Assembly: GCA_013368325.1 (NCBI GenBank)
Contig: JAACJK010000067.1
Span: 1 to 64,000 of the forward strand
Direction of reading: 5' to 3'
DNA length: 64,000 bases
Source: Ephemerocybe angulata
Lineage: Eukaryota; Basidiomycota; Agaricomycetes; Agaricales; Psathyrellaceae
Below are positions 1 to 10,447 of this stretch, one piece after another; position 1 is the first letter of the stretch; every line of letters begins with the position of its first letter. The notes below the pieces were generated by a model, which saw nothing but the letters and a program-made list of their open reading frames with translations, searched no databases and was not told the origin of the DNA. A program made the translations under genes and the position numbers.

Positions 1-1545
1 TGTACCGAGCTGAAATATCCTCCAGAACTCGCGAAGCGACCTATTTTCCAGCATGTCCTTGTAGGATGTGAGGAGAAATTTGGTATGCCCTTCCCAGATG
101 TCCCTCGGAGGCCGGCGGCTAACCACTGCAGTGCTAAGAAACACAGTTCCTATGAGGTATGGAATGGCATTTGTCGCTCGTTTAACACACCTTAAATCAC
201 TCGCCGGTTTCGATGTTTGCTACTACTGCCTTCATTCTTTGGGGCAGATTCCTTCTAGAAATGTACACCCATTTTGAGAGCGCATCCATGTATACAATCA
301 ATGAAGTACGCACCGCTGATATGACCGATTGCTTTTCTGACGATTGTCGTACTTGCGCTCCTCGTCAGATTTAACAACTTTTACTTTCTCATGCTTCGAA
401 GGATCGTTACGCCTTTTGGCTGCATATTTCTGCTTCCTGGAAATGGAGATGTTCTCCCGGAATCTGCAATAAAGTCAGTTGGACGGCGTAAGTGGTACAA
501 GGATGCCGGGCCCTAACCGTTCATAGTACTTCCTGCTTCGTTCGCATGCAGCGGCCTTTTTCTCCTCCTCCGTTTTATAGAGAACAGGGCGCCCCTTTCA
601 GCTATACTAGAATTTACTATACCAGCTGTAGTGAGTGCGCAGTCTGGACGACCCGTACTCGATGGGGTGGGGTGAGCTTGATGGTTGTTGCTAAAGTCGA
701 AACCGGTAAGGATTCACAGTTCCGCGTCTGACTTGCGCGTTTCGGTCTCACGTTACTCCACCATCAAGACTGTTCATGCTCTCCAGGCTCGCTCAATACA
801 TTTAAAGTAAAAGTATGTACGTAGAATAATAAATGAATAGCACACAGTACATGCTATGAAAAAATCTAGACATATATAAACATATATCATACTAAACCAA
901 GTGACAAAGGAAGGGCGTCAAGTCGCACCTTGCCAGCTCGGATTTAGCAACAGTAGAATGAGGTACGCACCCTTTCACTGTCAGACACTGCTCGTTAAAC
1001 TTCTTGCAGATCAATCTTACTGAACTGTAGAATACTGGCGGAAAATGAGTGCTCGTACGTCGCATATGAACGCACATTGTACTTCGCGCACAAGGGGGCG
1101 CGCACTGGCTGCCTGATGTCCCTGCTGTCACAAAAGGAAGGTGTGAGCCTAGCTTTAGACTACCCTGCGAGTCTCACTGAATTTATAGTGGCGTGGAAGG
1201 TGTCAAGAGATGAAAGTACTTTGTACGTCGCTTCACGCACGTACTCACTGCCTAATGTACTCGCTATCGCTAGAGGATGGCGCGAGGCTTACTGGAGAAT
1301 TATCTGAGTATAGTTTTTGCTGGTCTAAATCACTGAGATACATAATATCTTCGAAATCCTACAAAGGGCTGTGTGTGATAGGCGGGAACGTCAAGAGGCG
1401 CTCACAATATCGCAGAGGCGCGCAACAAAGCTCCGTAACGGCATATGCCATGACGGATCACAAACCTCCGGCGGAATCTGATCTATCATGCATTCTCCCC
1501 GTGACCTTGCACACTCTTTCATCGACACCACCATCGACAATACCA
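1..1545. other. No supported gene; anonymous AT/GC-mixed sequence
   Basis: Only short open frames occur, none with family motifs or paired splice sites. Around 1070-1310 two stretches about 140 bp apart look like a weak, diverged duplication (both contain a CACT-CTGCCT-ATGT core followed by a GAGGCTT-like end). I see nothing else that can be supported. Confidence 0.5.
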
Positions 1546-2490
1546 TGAGCAACCCCACATCAGCAGATGCATCCCAGGTTTTGCCATCTCGAGAGCTTCC
1601 TCTCCTCCCTGTGTAAGTCTTCCAAGTATCACAGCAGCTACTCCTAATAATGCGAATAGTGCTGTAGGTCAGCGCAAAAACGTAAAGCTCAGGGGGACCA
1701 CGTAGGCCGCAGGCCCAAGAAGATGTCGGAGCAGTATAAGGAGTAAGTCACTGCACTGCGAGAAGGACTGTAGCCTGATTTTTCCCGCATCCTGTGTAGA
1801 TCTGTGGCTCGGGGGAAGGAGCTAAGGATGCAGGCTTAGAGGAAGACCTCGTTATCATCAAGAGTCCGTCAGGGAGACACACGCTTGGCCGTCGTTACGT
1901 GCCCATCGGTACAGTTCCAGCTTATCCCTCGTTGGGTGATAGATCTTCGCCCAGGAAGAGCAACACGTCTGCAGTAGCCAAGTGCGTATTCCCTTTTCTT
2001 TCTCGATATATGTGCCTGCCTGATACGTTTCATGTTAGAGCCAGTCAAGCTGGAAGGTCTGGGAAGGTCGCAGTACTTTATCTGCTGATGACGAGTACGT
2101 GTATCTACTGTTCGTTATTTACCACCACCTCATCACACTCCCCACACAGTCCTTTTGGTGTGGCGGCTTTTGGAATAGATGGAAGGTCTGGACTTCATCT
2201 GCTGTTGACGAGTACGTGTATCTACTGTTCGTTATTTACCACCACCTCATCACACTCCCCACACAGTCCTTTTGGTCTGGCGGCTTTTGGAATAGATCCT
2301 GATTTAAATGACCCATTCCCAGAGGCATTAGATTCGTCAGAGGATGAGTATGATAGCGATGGCAGTAGTGAAACGGGGTTAGCGTGCTGGGACGGATCTC
2401 AAGCCAAGCGAACGAGGAGAGTGTCGGCCTGGAGGCCAAAATTAGCGAAGACGAGCACGAGGCTGAGGCCACTGAGTTTCAGGAGTAGAT
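1546..2490 (+). pseudogene. Decayed spliced gene with acidic C-terminus and duplicated exon
   Basis: From the ATG at 1546 an exon starts MSNPTSADASQVLPSREL, then a GT-AG intron leads to a basic stretch (QKRKAQGDHVGRRPKKMSEQYK) and another intron to SVARGKELRMQA followed by an in-frame TAG. Past the stop the frame is again protein-like (EEDLVIIKSPSGRHTLGRR), and further on an acidic stretch EALDSSEDEYDSDGSS and a basic tail. This reads as a nuclear-type protein with mixed charge that is broken by a stop and by a 117 bp tandem duplication whose 62 nt exon is not a multiple of three. I do not recognise the family. A functional gene with extra introns is possible but less likely. Confidence 0.35.
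2084..2317. repeat. 117 bp tandem duplication, two copies
   Basis: A unit starting GCTGATGACGAGTACGTG at 2084 recurs at 2201 with very few differences (GATG to GTTG, GTGTGG to GTCTGG). Each unit holds a complete potential 55 nt intron (GTACGT...CACACAG) and a 62 nt exon, so the duplication breakpoints respect an intron-exon module. Confidence 0.9.
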
Positions 2491-3327
2491 TAAGAATAGC
2501 ATCGAGTTCCCATATACATACCGCGCACTCATGGACATGGTTTCGATGGGGGTTTTGGGGCCCAAATACCTGGGTTCTGGAACGGTGGCCTTGACCCCGA
2601 GAATCGCTCAATGCTCAGGGTTGGGCCTGGTTGGGCATATGATTTTTTCAAGTCTGTTACCATATGATCTTTTTTATTTTTTAACCCCAAGCGCGGAGCA
2701 GTTGGCGCCCGTCCATAATGATACACAGGGATCAACTTCGCGAAGATCACTGATGAGAATCTACACGGTCATGTGGTGGTAAAATGAACCGCGACGCGAC
2801 GGCATCAGGCTGCCCTATCTGAATCATCTATGTCGAAGTGAAAGGCCAAGTTCAACCCACTTGGATTCGTCTCATGCCACAAGGTACACAGCCAGTATAT
2901 CTCTCTTCTATTTCCGTTGTACAGAGCATTAAAGGCCTACCACAGCGTTTTTACAGTCGATGAGCAAGATGGGTCGTATCAACCACAGCCATCGGACGCG
3001 CATACAATCGTCAAGATGTCTACTTAGCTTAAGATTGCATGCGTGTCGCGAGCATGCATGTCTCCTCCGGGCTCCTGGTATCAGCTGGTATCAACGACCG
3101 CCATCGGACGCGCATCCAATCGTCAAGATGTCTTGTTCGCCTCATGAATGGACGCGTGTTGCGCGCACTCGTGTCTCCTCCCTTCCATATGCTCTCATCG
3201 GCCGGCCGTGCCCCTTGGACTTTTCACGGATAGTAAACGACCCCAAATGGACGTTCCTGCCCCCATCCTTTGTCTACACTCCCACTCAGACGTGAAACCG
3301 ACTCTCTGAAAGCATTGAATACCCAGA
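2491..3327. other. Intergenic region with a 112 bp tandem duplication
   Basis: No gene is supported. A segment beginning GCCATCGGACGCGCAT at 2988 recurs at 3100 (period 112 bp) and both copies end in a GTGTCTCCTCC motif; identity drops in the middle of the unit. It lies directly upstream of the gene starting at 3328, so it may belong to its promoter or leader. Confidence 0.6.
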
Positions 3328-6161
3328 ATGTCCGCTCAACCAACGTCCGCTCAAGGTGTGTGCTTTCGAGGTGTATTCAGGGTCCGATACTTACAGCGCG
3401 TACAGCTGTCATGGACGCCTTCCTAGAGAGCAATCGGCTCCTCCCCTACTCTGAAAAATTGGTGTGTAGGGCACTCGCGACGACGCGCATGTAACTAAAT
3501 GGTCTTGACAGCGTCCCTTGAAGCAGCGTTCAAGTTCTCCACGGGAGAACTTGAAGACTTGGAAAAAAGGAGGGACTTCGCTCGATCGCAGAAGTTGACC
3601 TATTCGCACATTTCGAGGAAGGTCAACATCATGAAACAACGGTTGGCTGGTATTGAAGGCGCCATGGCGCAAGTGAGGTCTGAGGAGAGAGGTTCATCTC
3701 TATCTCCTGTGCCAGAGGACTCCGAGTCCGCGGCTCCTTCCTCGCTCAACCAAGCCGCTGCGCCCCCTCAAGCCGGAGGAGTCAGCTCCACTCCTCCCCC
3801 CGTCAACACTGACCGCCACCCGGACAACGAGGCGACTGCGACTTCTGAGGTCGTCAGTTCCGCCTCTCCCCCCTCGCTCAACCAAGCCACTGCGCTCCCT
3901 GAAGCCGGAGGCGTCGGCTCTACTCCTCCCCCCGTCAACGAGACCTCTGCGGCTCTCCCTCCGGTCAGCGAGCCCACTGCACCTCCTGGAGCCGTCAACA
4001 CTGCAGTTCCGCCGGTCGAAGAGGCCACCGCCACCCCTCCGGTCAACGAGGTCACTGCGCCCTCTCGAGTGGTGGATCCCGCTTCTCCTCCAGTCAACGA
4101 GGTCACTGCTCCCTCTGAGGTCGTCGATCCCGCTTCTCCTCCAGTCAACGAGGTCACTGCTCCCTCTGAAGTCGTCGATCCCGCTTCTCCTCCAGTCATC
4201 AACGCGGTCGTTCCTCCGGTCCCTGTGCCCGCTAACGTTGTAGAGGCCGTCATCCCGCCGACCGCTCCGACCGCTGCGCCTGTTGGAGTAGTTGATGCGG
4301 CGCTTCCCCCTGTCACCGAGACCTCCGCACCTCTTACTCCAAATGTCGTTCCCACCACAACTGGTGTCATCAAGCCTGAGGCACAGGAGGTTGTACTTCC
4401 TCCTGCATCTTCCTTTGTTCCCCCAGTCGGTCAAGGTTCGTGTGATACCCGTTCATGACTACAATATGAGCTAACGTACATTCAAGCTCCTTTGACTCGT
4501 GTGAAGCCAGAGGCACAGGAGGTTGCCGTTCCTCTCCCTGAACGCCCCGTGCCCGTACGTCCAGCCCAACAAGGTATGTGTCCATCTCTCTACACACCAT
4601 TTCTCTGAGTAAGAGCTGACGTTGTCCCAAGATCCTATGCAGCCTGTCAAACCCGAGGCACAGGAGGCCGCTCTTCCTCCTCCCGCGAGTGGCGCGCCGC
4701 CCATCGCTACAGCCCAGCAAGGTACGCCTCCGGATCCGTAAACACTGTTCATTCAATTGGAACTCACGATCATACAAAATTCATAGTACATATCAAGCCC
4801 AAGGTGGAGGCTGCCGATCGTCTCCCTCCTAAAGGTTCAAACAAGCGAAAGCCGGATGCTGACTTGGAGGTCATTGTGATCTCGAGTGACTCCGATACCC
4901 CAGGGCCTGTGAAGCCCACCGTAAAACGTACGTGTTCTGAAGTTATGTGCATCTCAGTTGTACCTTGACGGCTAATACGAACCTTCTTCTCTAGGCGCCA
5001 AACGAACGGGGCCCAAGGCCGGTGCAAAAGGCAAGGGAAAATCGAAAATGAAGCCAGAGGACGAGGGCATGCGGTTGATCGATGACGCCGATTTCCAATT
5101 ACTTCGCGAGGGATCAGAACCTGAGTCGGTGCCTCAGATCCTTACGAAGGCGGAGCTCGCGGAGGAGGACAATAAATTTGCACGTGAGTTTGTCCGTCCA
5201 CGCTTCGTCCAAAAAAAGAGTTATTGACAATGTCCTTCCTCACAGTGGCCGGCGAGAATTCTATGCACAACTTCATCACTCACAATCTCATGCTATCTGG
5301 TCGGATCCGTAGCAAGGCCCGGAAGGTCCAGGAGTACCTGCCGGAGTCTGCCACGACATCTCGCATCCTGGCCATGTCTATGTTTCTCTTGGACAACGGC
5401 ACCGGTCAGACAAAGTGCGCGTATCACAGCGTCCTCGATCACCAGTGCCTCGTCAACGACCAGGACAGCAGGGAGCTGAAAGGGACGGTTAGGAAGCCTA
5501 AGTTCGACAAGAAGGTCACCGGTGTTCCCTTCAGTCCATCGCAGACAACGACCGCCCTTCCTTCGTCGGTCGCCAAGGTTCCAGGGCCAGCCAAAAGTCT
5601 TGTAATCAAGAGGCTGCCATCGCATAACGACAACCCGCACAAGGTCCCGCCAGTCGTCAGCGGCATGGGCGAAGCCGAACTGCTCACCTTCTTCCGCAAG
5701 ATAGGTGAAGCATACTACTTGCACTGTGGGTGCGAGTTGGAGACGTGTCTCCTCGACTTCTACCTGTGGAAGAGCAGCCCCATGCTTGTCTCCCCCTCGA
5801 CCGGCGCAATGGAATACTTCGGCGTTTCTCCAGACCCTAGGCACCGGGGTCACTTCAACCATATCTTCCGGGCCTTGAGGATTAGGGTCGACGACTTGTA
5901 CCTGTTTGACAGGAACGGCGTCCGAAGGGATACGTCCAATGCCCCCGAAGCGCTTCTCAACTGGTACTCTTACCATGGCCTGACTCTCCCCTCCCCGCTC
6001 CTCCCACCCCTCAGCCCAAGCAACGACAGAAGCCCCAGTACGTCGAGATTGACGATCTTCCCACCCCGGGACCTTCGGGTCACAGGAGCTTTGCGGACCT
6101 ATCCCTTTCGGAAGCCGAGGACGTGGACATGGGCGACGAGGAGATGGACTTGGGCTCGTAA
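3328..6161 (+). CDS. Pro/Val-rich repeat protein, unknown function
   Basis: Eight exons can be joined in phase: 3328-3355, 3406-3465, 3512-4435, 4487-4573, 4632-4721, 4787-4927, 4995-5183 and 5246 to the end. The product starts MSAQPTSAQ, has a charged helical stretch (STGELEDLEKRRDFARSQK), then about 230 residues of Pro/Val/Thr/Ala low-complexity sequence including three 17-residue repeats, then repeated KPEAQEV motifs encoded by separate small exons, an acidic DLEVIVISSDSD block that resembles a SUMO-interacting motif, a KGKGKSK basic run and an approximately 300-residue globular C-terminus (RKIGEAYYLHCGCELETC). The last 60 codons need a change of frame near 5960-6015: a good intron there (GTACTC to CCTCAG, 51 nt) keeps the wrong frame, while the other frame gives a convincing acidic end (EDVDMGDEEMDLGS, stop 6161). 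Either a splice I missed or a one-base frameshift is present. Function unknown. Confidence 0.7.
4042..4194 (+). repeat. 51-nt coding tandem repeat, three copies
   Basis: The unit beginning GTCAACGAGGTCACTGC starts at 4042, 4093 and 4144 and encodes 17 residues ending DPASPP each time. Copies two and three are almost identical, showing recent expansion within the reading frame. Confidence 0.9.
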
Positions 6162-6357
6162 TTTATCTACCGATCTTTGTTTTCTTTCTGCGTCTCTCGA
6201 ATTTTATCTGCCTTTCTTTCACTGTGCGCGACAAACACTAAGAGATCTGAGATTTGAGACAAACGTGGCGATACAAAAGAGTAGATTCGACGTATGGTAC
6301 ATGCTATCAACCTCTGAGTTCCTTCGGCCACTTGCCGGGCCCAACCACTGCTTGATA

Positions 6358-7266
6358 TCAGCTTCGTGTCCACTTGACGGTAAAATATAAGTACACACCG
6401 GTTTGTATCCTTTCAGACGAACCACATGACGAAGGGACGTTTAAGTTCCACGTTATCGAAGGAATGCGAGAACCGTAGCTTCCAGCGTCGGTGAAGTGGA
6501 CGGAGTACATCAGGAGGTCGGGATACGCCCTGGAGAGTGCGGGGCAGGAGGGGTTCATTGGGCAAAGGTGACGTCCAATCGCGCGCGTTGCGTTTTCGAA
6601 CATGGTAAAACCGTGGCCAACGAGCCTATCAAACACGGGGATGTCGAACGTTGATGAGCCGTCTTCAGGGATGACGATGGTGAAAAGCCCCTTGCGAGCC
6701 TCGGTGAGTTCGGGATAAAGGCAAACCGCGTCGTTGGAGGTGATGAAATTCATGAGGGCGGTTGTTGGGGCTTCGGTGATTAACGCAATAGGGGGGACAC
6801 GACATTGTATGAATAGAATCTCTCGGTCGAGCGTCGTATTGACCATGCGGAAGATCTTGACGATGTTGTCTCCGTATCCGTAGTGGCGGTATCCCAGCAC
6901 CGTACATTTCTCATACGTGTGGAGGAGCGTGTCGACAAGGCGGTAGCCATTTCCCCGATCATCCGATGCATCGTTGTCGTCGTAAACCTGTTGGTGTGGG
7001 GCACCCAAGTCCGGGTGGGAGTCGGTGCTCGTCTGTGTATACACCTCCAGGACGCGAGGCATTGGGACTTCCTCGGCAAAGATTCGAAGAGCCGCCATGC
7101 CTCCGATCACAGCCCCGTAGTACTGCATGGACTCGAGAAAGGGAGCGGGATCGAGCCCAAAGGTCCGGAGGGTGTTGCGCACGCGTGTAGTGACCGGGGT
7201 GGCTACCAACTTCTCCATGTGAAGGCACGAGTCGTGTAGGGAGCGACGGTCAGAGAAAGGGAGCAA
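6358..7266 (-). CDS. Agaricomycete lineage-specific family protein, function unknown
   Basis: A single exon of 302 codons. The start MLPFSDRRSLHDSC is the first Met of the open frame. Recognisable family features are an N-terminal MQYYGAVIGGMAALRIF segment, a central GYGDNIVKIFRMVNTT and ALITEAPTTALMNFITSND, followed by CLYPELTEARKG and a C-terminal Asp/Pro-rich VHFTDAGSYGSR. From memory, many mushroom genomes carry dozens of intronless or few-intron proteins with this order of motifs (GG-LRF, then A-TTALMNF-T, then CLYPELT), usually labelled hypothetical and sometimes compared with nucleotidyltransferases. I see no clear catalytic Asp pair and do not assign a reaction. It is convergent with the gene ending at 6161, leaving 196 bp. 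Confidence 0.65.
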   Translation of the reverse strand: MLPFSDRRSLHDSCLHMEKLVATPVTTRVRNTLRTFGLDPAPFLESMQYYGAVIGGMAALRIFAEEVPMPRVLEVYTQTSTDSHPDLGAPHQQVYDDNDASDDRGNGYRLVDTLLHTYEKCTVLGYRHYGYGDNIVKIFRMVNTTLDREILFIQCRVPPIALITEAPTTALMNFITSNDAVCLYPELTEARKGLFTIVIPEDGSSTFDIPVFDRLVGHGFTMFENATRAIGRHLCPMNPSCPALSRAYPDLLMYSVHFTDAGSYGSRIPSITWNLNVPSSCGSSERIQTGVYLYFTVKWTRS

Positions 7267-7690
7267 GGAGACGATGAAGAGGGAGAGATCGAGAGGAAGG
7301 CGAAGTATTGGTGCGTCCTTGTCAGACGCTGACAGAAGGCGGTCATGAATACGACTGAATCAGACCTATCGGGAGACTTACTATGTCGCTTGTTACAGAA
7401 GCTGCACCACTCCAGCTCCTCCCGGTACGGATAACGCTGAACGAGCCTTCGGATGCGCATCGGGGATGGGACAGGTAGGAGTGAAACGTAGGGAGTGAAG
7501 TGGGAGGGAGACGGGAAGTGTCGCGCGTACAATGGGTGCAATTCAAGGTTTCCCACGCCCCATCTGGCAGCCCCTCTCGGCGATGCTCGACGAGGCACAC
7601 GACATTTGTCGGCGGGTCTCCGTGACACGGAAGGGGTCAGCACAGAACGGTACACAGACCCGTGAGCTGAAAGTCAGATAATAATAAGGA
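7267..7690. other. Intergenic, no feature seen
   Basis: This stretch lies between the start of the minus-strand gene at 7266 and the repeat array. It presumably holds the promoter of that gene. No ORF with motif support, no RNA gene and no clear repeat was found. Confidence 0.5.
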
Positions 7691-9960
7691 TTCCAATGTC
7701 TACAGAAACATTGGACAGAACCAGCCATACAAATGCATGACTAGTTGATACAAAAGCAAGCGCCCGCCTCTTAGAGAAGCATTGCAGCAGTGGTTTGTGT
7801 AGTACGATGTCTGTAGGAACAACGGTTGTGTGGTCAGCAGTGGCACACTGTTTCGGGGCGGCCGTCCCACCTGTGGTATTAATCAATGCCTCCAGAGCAA
7901 ACGCAGGCCACATTTCATCGGAAAGTTGCTTCCAGAACCTTTCGTCGGATTAACAACTCTTACAGAAGCATTGCATGGGCGGTTTGAGTGGCACAATGTC
8001 TCTAGAAACAACGGTTCACTGGCACACTGTTCTGGGGCGGCCAACCCACCTGCGGTAATTATCGATGCCTCCAGAGGAATCGCAAGTCACATTTCGTTGG
8101 TGGGTTGCTTCCAGAACGTCTCGTTGGGTAACCGCCCCTTACCGAAGCATCGCAGGATTGGTTTGGGCCGTGCACTGTCTGCTGAAGCAACGGCCAGGCG
8201 GTGTACACTGCAATCATCGACGCCTCCAGAGGAAACACATGTCGCTTTTCGTCAGCGCATTGCTTCCAGAACGTCTCGTTGGATGACCACCTTTTACTGA
8301 AGCAATGCAGAGTTGATTTGGGCGGTGCGATGTCTGTAGAAGCAATGGAAGGAGGGTCACCACTGGCGCACTGTTTCGGAGCGGCGGACCCACCTGCGAC
8401 AATACCGATGCCTCCAGAACAAACGCAGGTCACATTTCGTCGGTGGGTTGCTTCCAGAACTCCTCGTCGGGTGACCGCCCCTTACCGAAGCATTGCAGGC
8501 CTGGTTTGGGCCGTGCGTTGCGGCCGGGCGGTGCTTTCAGAAGCATCGCAAGGGTGGTTTGGGTTGTACAATGTCTCTAGGAACAACGGTTAATACCGAT
8601 GCCTCCAGAGGAAATGCACGTCACATTTCGCCCGTCCTTTGATTCCAGAAGCTCTCGTTGGATGACCACCGCTTACTGAAACAATGCAGAGGTGGTTTGG
8701 GCGGTGCGATGTCTGTAGAAGCAATGGAAGGAGGGTTAACACTGGCGCACTGTTTCGGGGCGGCGGACCCACCTGCGATAATACCGATGCCTCCAAAGGA
8801 AATGTAGGTCACATTTCGCCCGTTCTTCGCCTCCAGAAGCACTCGTCGGACGACCACCGCTTACTGAAGCAATGCAGAGGTGGTTTGGGCGGTGCGATGT
8901 CTGTAGAAGCAAGGGACGGGACCTTAATACCGATGCCTCCAGAGGAAATGCAGGTCACATTTCGCCCGTCCTTTGCTTCCAGAAGCACTCGTTGGATGAC
9001 CATCGCTTACTGAAACAATGCAGAGGTGGTTTGGGCGGTGCGATGTCTGTAGAAGCAATGGAAGGAGGATTAACACTGGCGCACTGGTTCGGGGCGGCGG
9101 ACCCACCTGCGATAATACCGATGCCTCCAGAGGAAATGTAGGTCACATTTCGCCCGTTCTTCGCCTCCAGAAGCACTCGTCGGACGACCACCGTTTACTG
9201 AAGCAATGCAGAGGTGGTTTGGGCGGTGCGATGTCTGTAGAAGCAAGGGACGTGACCTTAATACCGATGCCTCCAGAGGAAATGCAGGTCACATTTCGCC
9301 CGTCCTTTGCTTCTAGAAGCACTCGTTGGATGACCACCGCTTACTGAAGTAATGCAGAGGTGATTTGGGCGGTGCGATGTCTGTAGAAGGAAAGGACGGG
9401 ACCTTAATACCGATGCCTCCAGAGGAAATGCACCTCACATTTCGCCCGTCCTTTGATTCCAGAAGCTCTCGGTGGATGACCACCTCTTACTGAAGCAATG
9501 AAGAGGTGATTTTGGTGGTGCGATGTCTGTAGAAGGAATGGATGGACGGTCAACCCTGGCGCACTGTTTCGGGGCTCCGGACCCACCTGCGATAATACCG
9601 ATGCCTCCAGAGGAAATGTAGGTCACATTTCGATCGTTCTTTGCTTCCAGAAGCACTCGTTGGATGACCACCGCTTACTGAAGCATTGCAGGACTGGTTT
9701 GGGCCGTGCGTTGTCTGTAGAAGGAATGGATGGACGGTCAACACTGGCGCACTGTTTCGGGGTGGCGGACCCACCTGCGATAACACCGATGCCTCCACAG
9801 GAAATGCAAGTCAGATTTCGCGCGTACCTTGCTTCCAGAAGCACTCGTCGGATGACCACCTCCTACTGAAGCAATGCAGAGGTGATTTGGGCGGTGCGAT
9901 GTCTGCCGATACAATGGTTGCTTTCGGGCAGCGGGACACCTGCAATCATCCACCAGAGCC
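7690..9960. repeat. Higher-order tandem repeat array, 188 and 146 bp units
   Basis: The marker ATGCCTCCA (or a one-base variant) occurs at 7886, 8065, 8220, 8408, 8599, 8787, 8933, 9121, 9267, 9413, 9601 and 9789. Spacings are 179, 155, 188, 191, 188, 146, 188, 146, 146, 188 and 188 bp. The short unit lacks 42 bp (most of the segment running from TGGAAGGAGG through the CTGGCGCACTGTTTCGGG block). Inside each unit a shorter motif close to CCAGAAGCA/GAAGCAATG recurs about every 35-50 bp, so the long unit looks like roughly four sub-units of which one is lost in the short form. The right half is the most regular; the left edge is diverged. Open frames on both strands are by-products of the repeat. 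Confidence 0.92.
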
Positions 9961-10447
9961 ACTCGTGATGCAGGGAACCGACTGGCGAGGTATGCGCGGT
10001 GGGAATGGCTGTAGAACCACAGGATGGATAAACACTCGTTACGCAAGAAACACATTCTGAAATCTGGGAGTAATCTCTACACAGACATTGGTGGGCGGAC
10101 GCACTGCGCTCGATATCCATATTGGAAAAGAAAGGGGTGGACGTAACGGCCAGGGATAAGGAACTATAAGATCTAAAAGCCTCCTGCCCTCTTTCTCCTC
10201 CTCCTAGGCTCTGGATATCCGAGGTGCACTGAGCGGATTGGGATGTTGAAAGAGCTGTGCCACGCCGTTCAGGCGTGGCACACAGCAGGTTTGATCTAGC
10301 GTGGGCATTATTTACAGCTTACATAATCATCCTCGCGGGCGAGGATGACCATCATCCTCACGGGGGCGGTGTGTCTGGACCAACATAGCTATCAACGGAT
10401 GCCCCCGAACATGATTGATTTTGGTATTGCGCCAAATGACGCAGGAA
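9961..10447. promoter_or_regulatory. Upstream region of the CFA20 gene with two hairpins
   Basis: Between the array and the CFA20-domain gene are two perfect inverted repeats: 10256-10282 (11 bp arms TGTGCCACGCC, 5 nt loop GTTCA) and 10327-10348 (10 bp arms TCATCCTCGC, 2 nt loop). The second is followed by another direct ATCATCCTC copy. They could be promoter structures or ends of a lost small transposon; neither role is shown by the sequence. Confidence 0.45.

Noticed and set aside
3700..4434. Long minus-strand open frames (244 and 201 codons) opposite the Pro/Val-rich exon
   Set aside because: They are a by-product of biased codons in the repeat-rich plus-strand exon; composition is Arg/Gly/Ser junk and there are no splice partners.
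7830..9870. Many 60-156 codon frames on both strands in the repeat array
   Set aside because: All follow the 188/146 bp periodicity, occur in several frames at once and are broken by stops; the array is better read as non-coding satellite-like DNA.
7690..9960. CRISPR array
   Set aside because: Units are 146-188 bp with no short repeat/unique spacer alternation, and the organism is a eukaryote.
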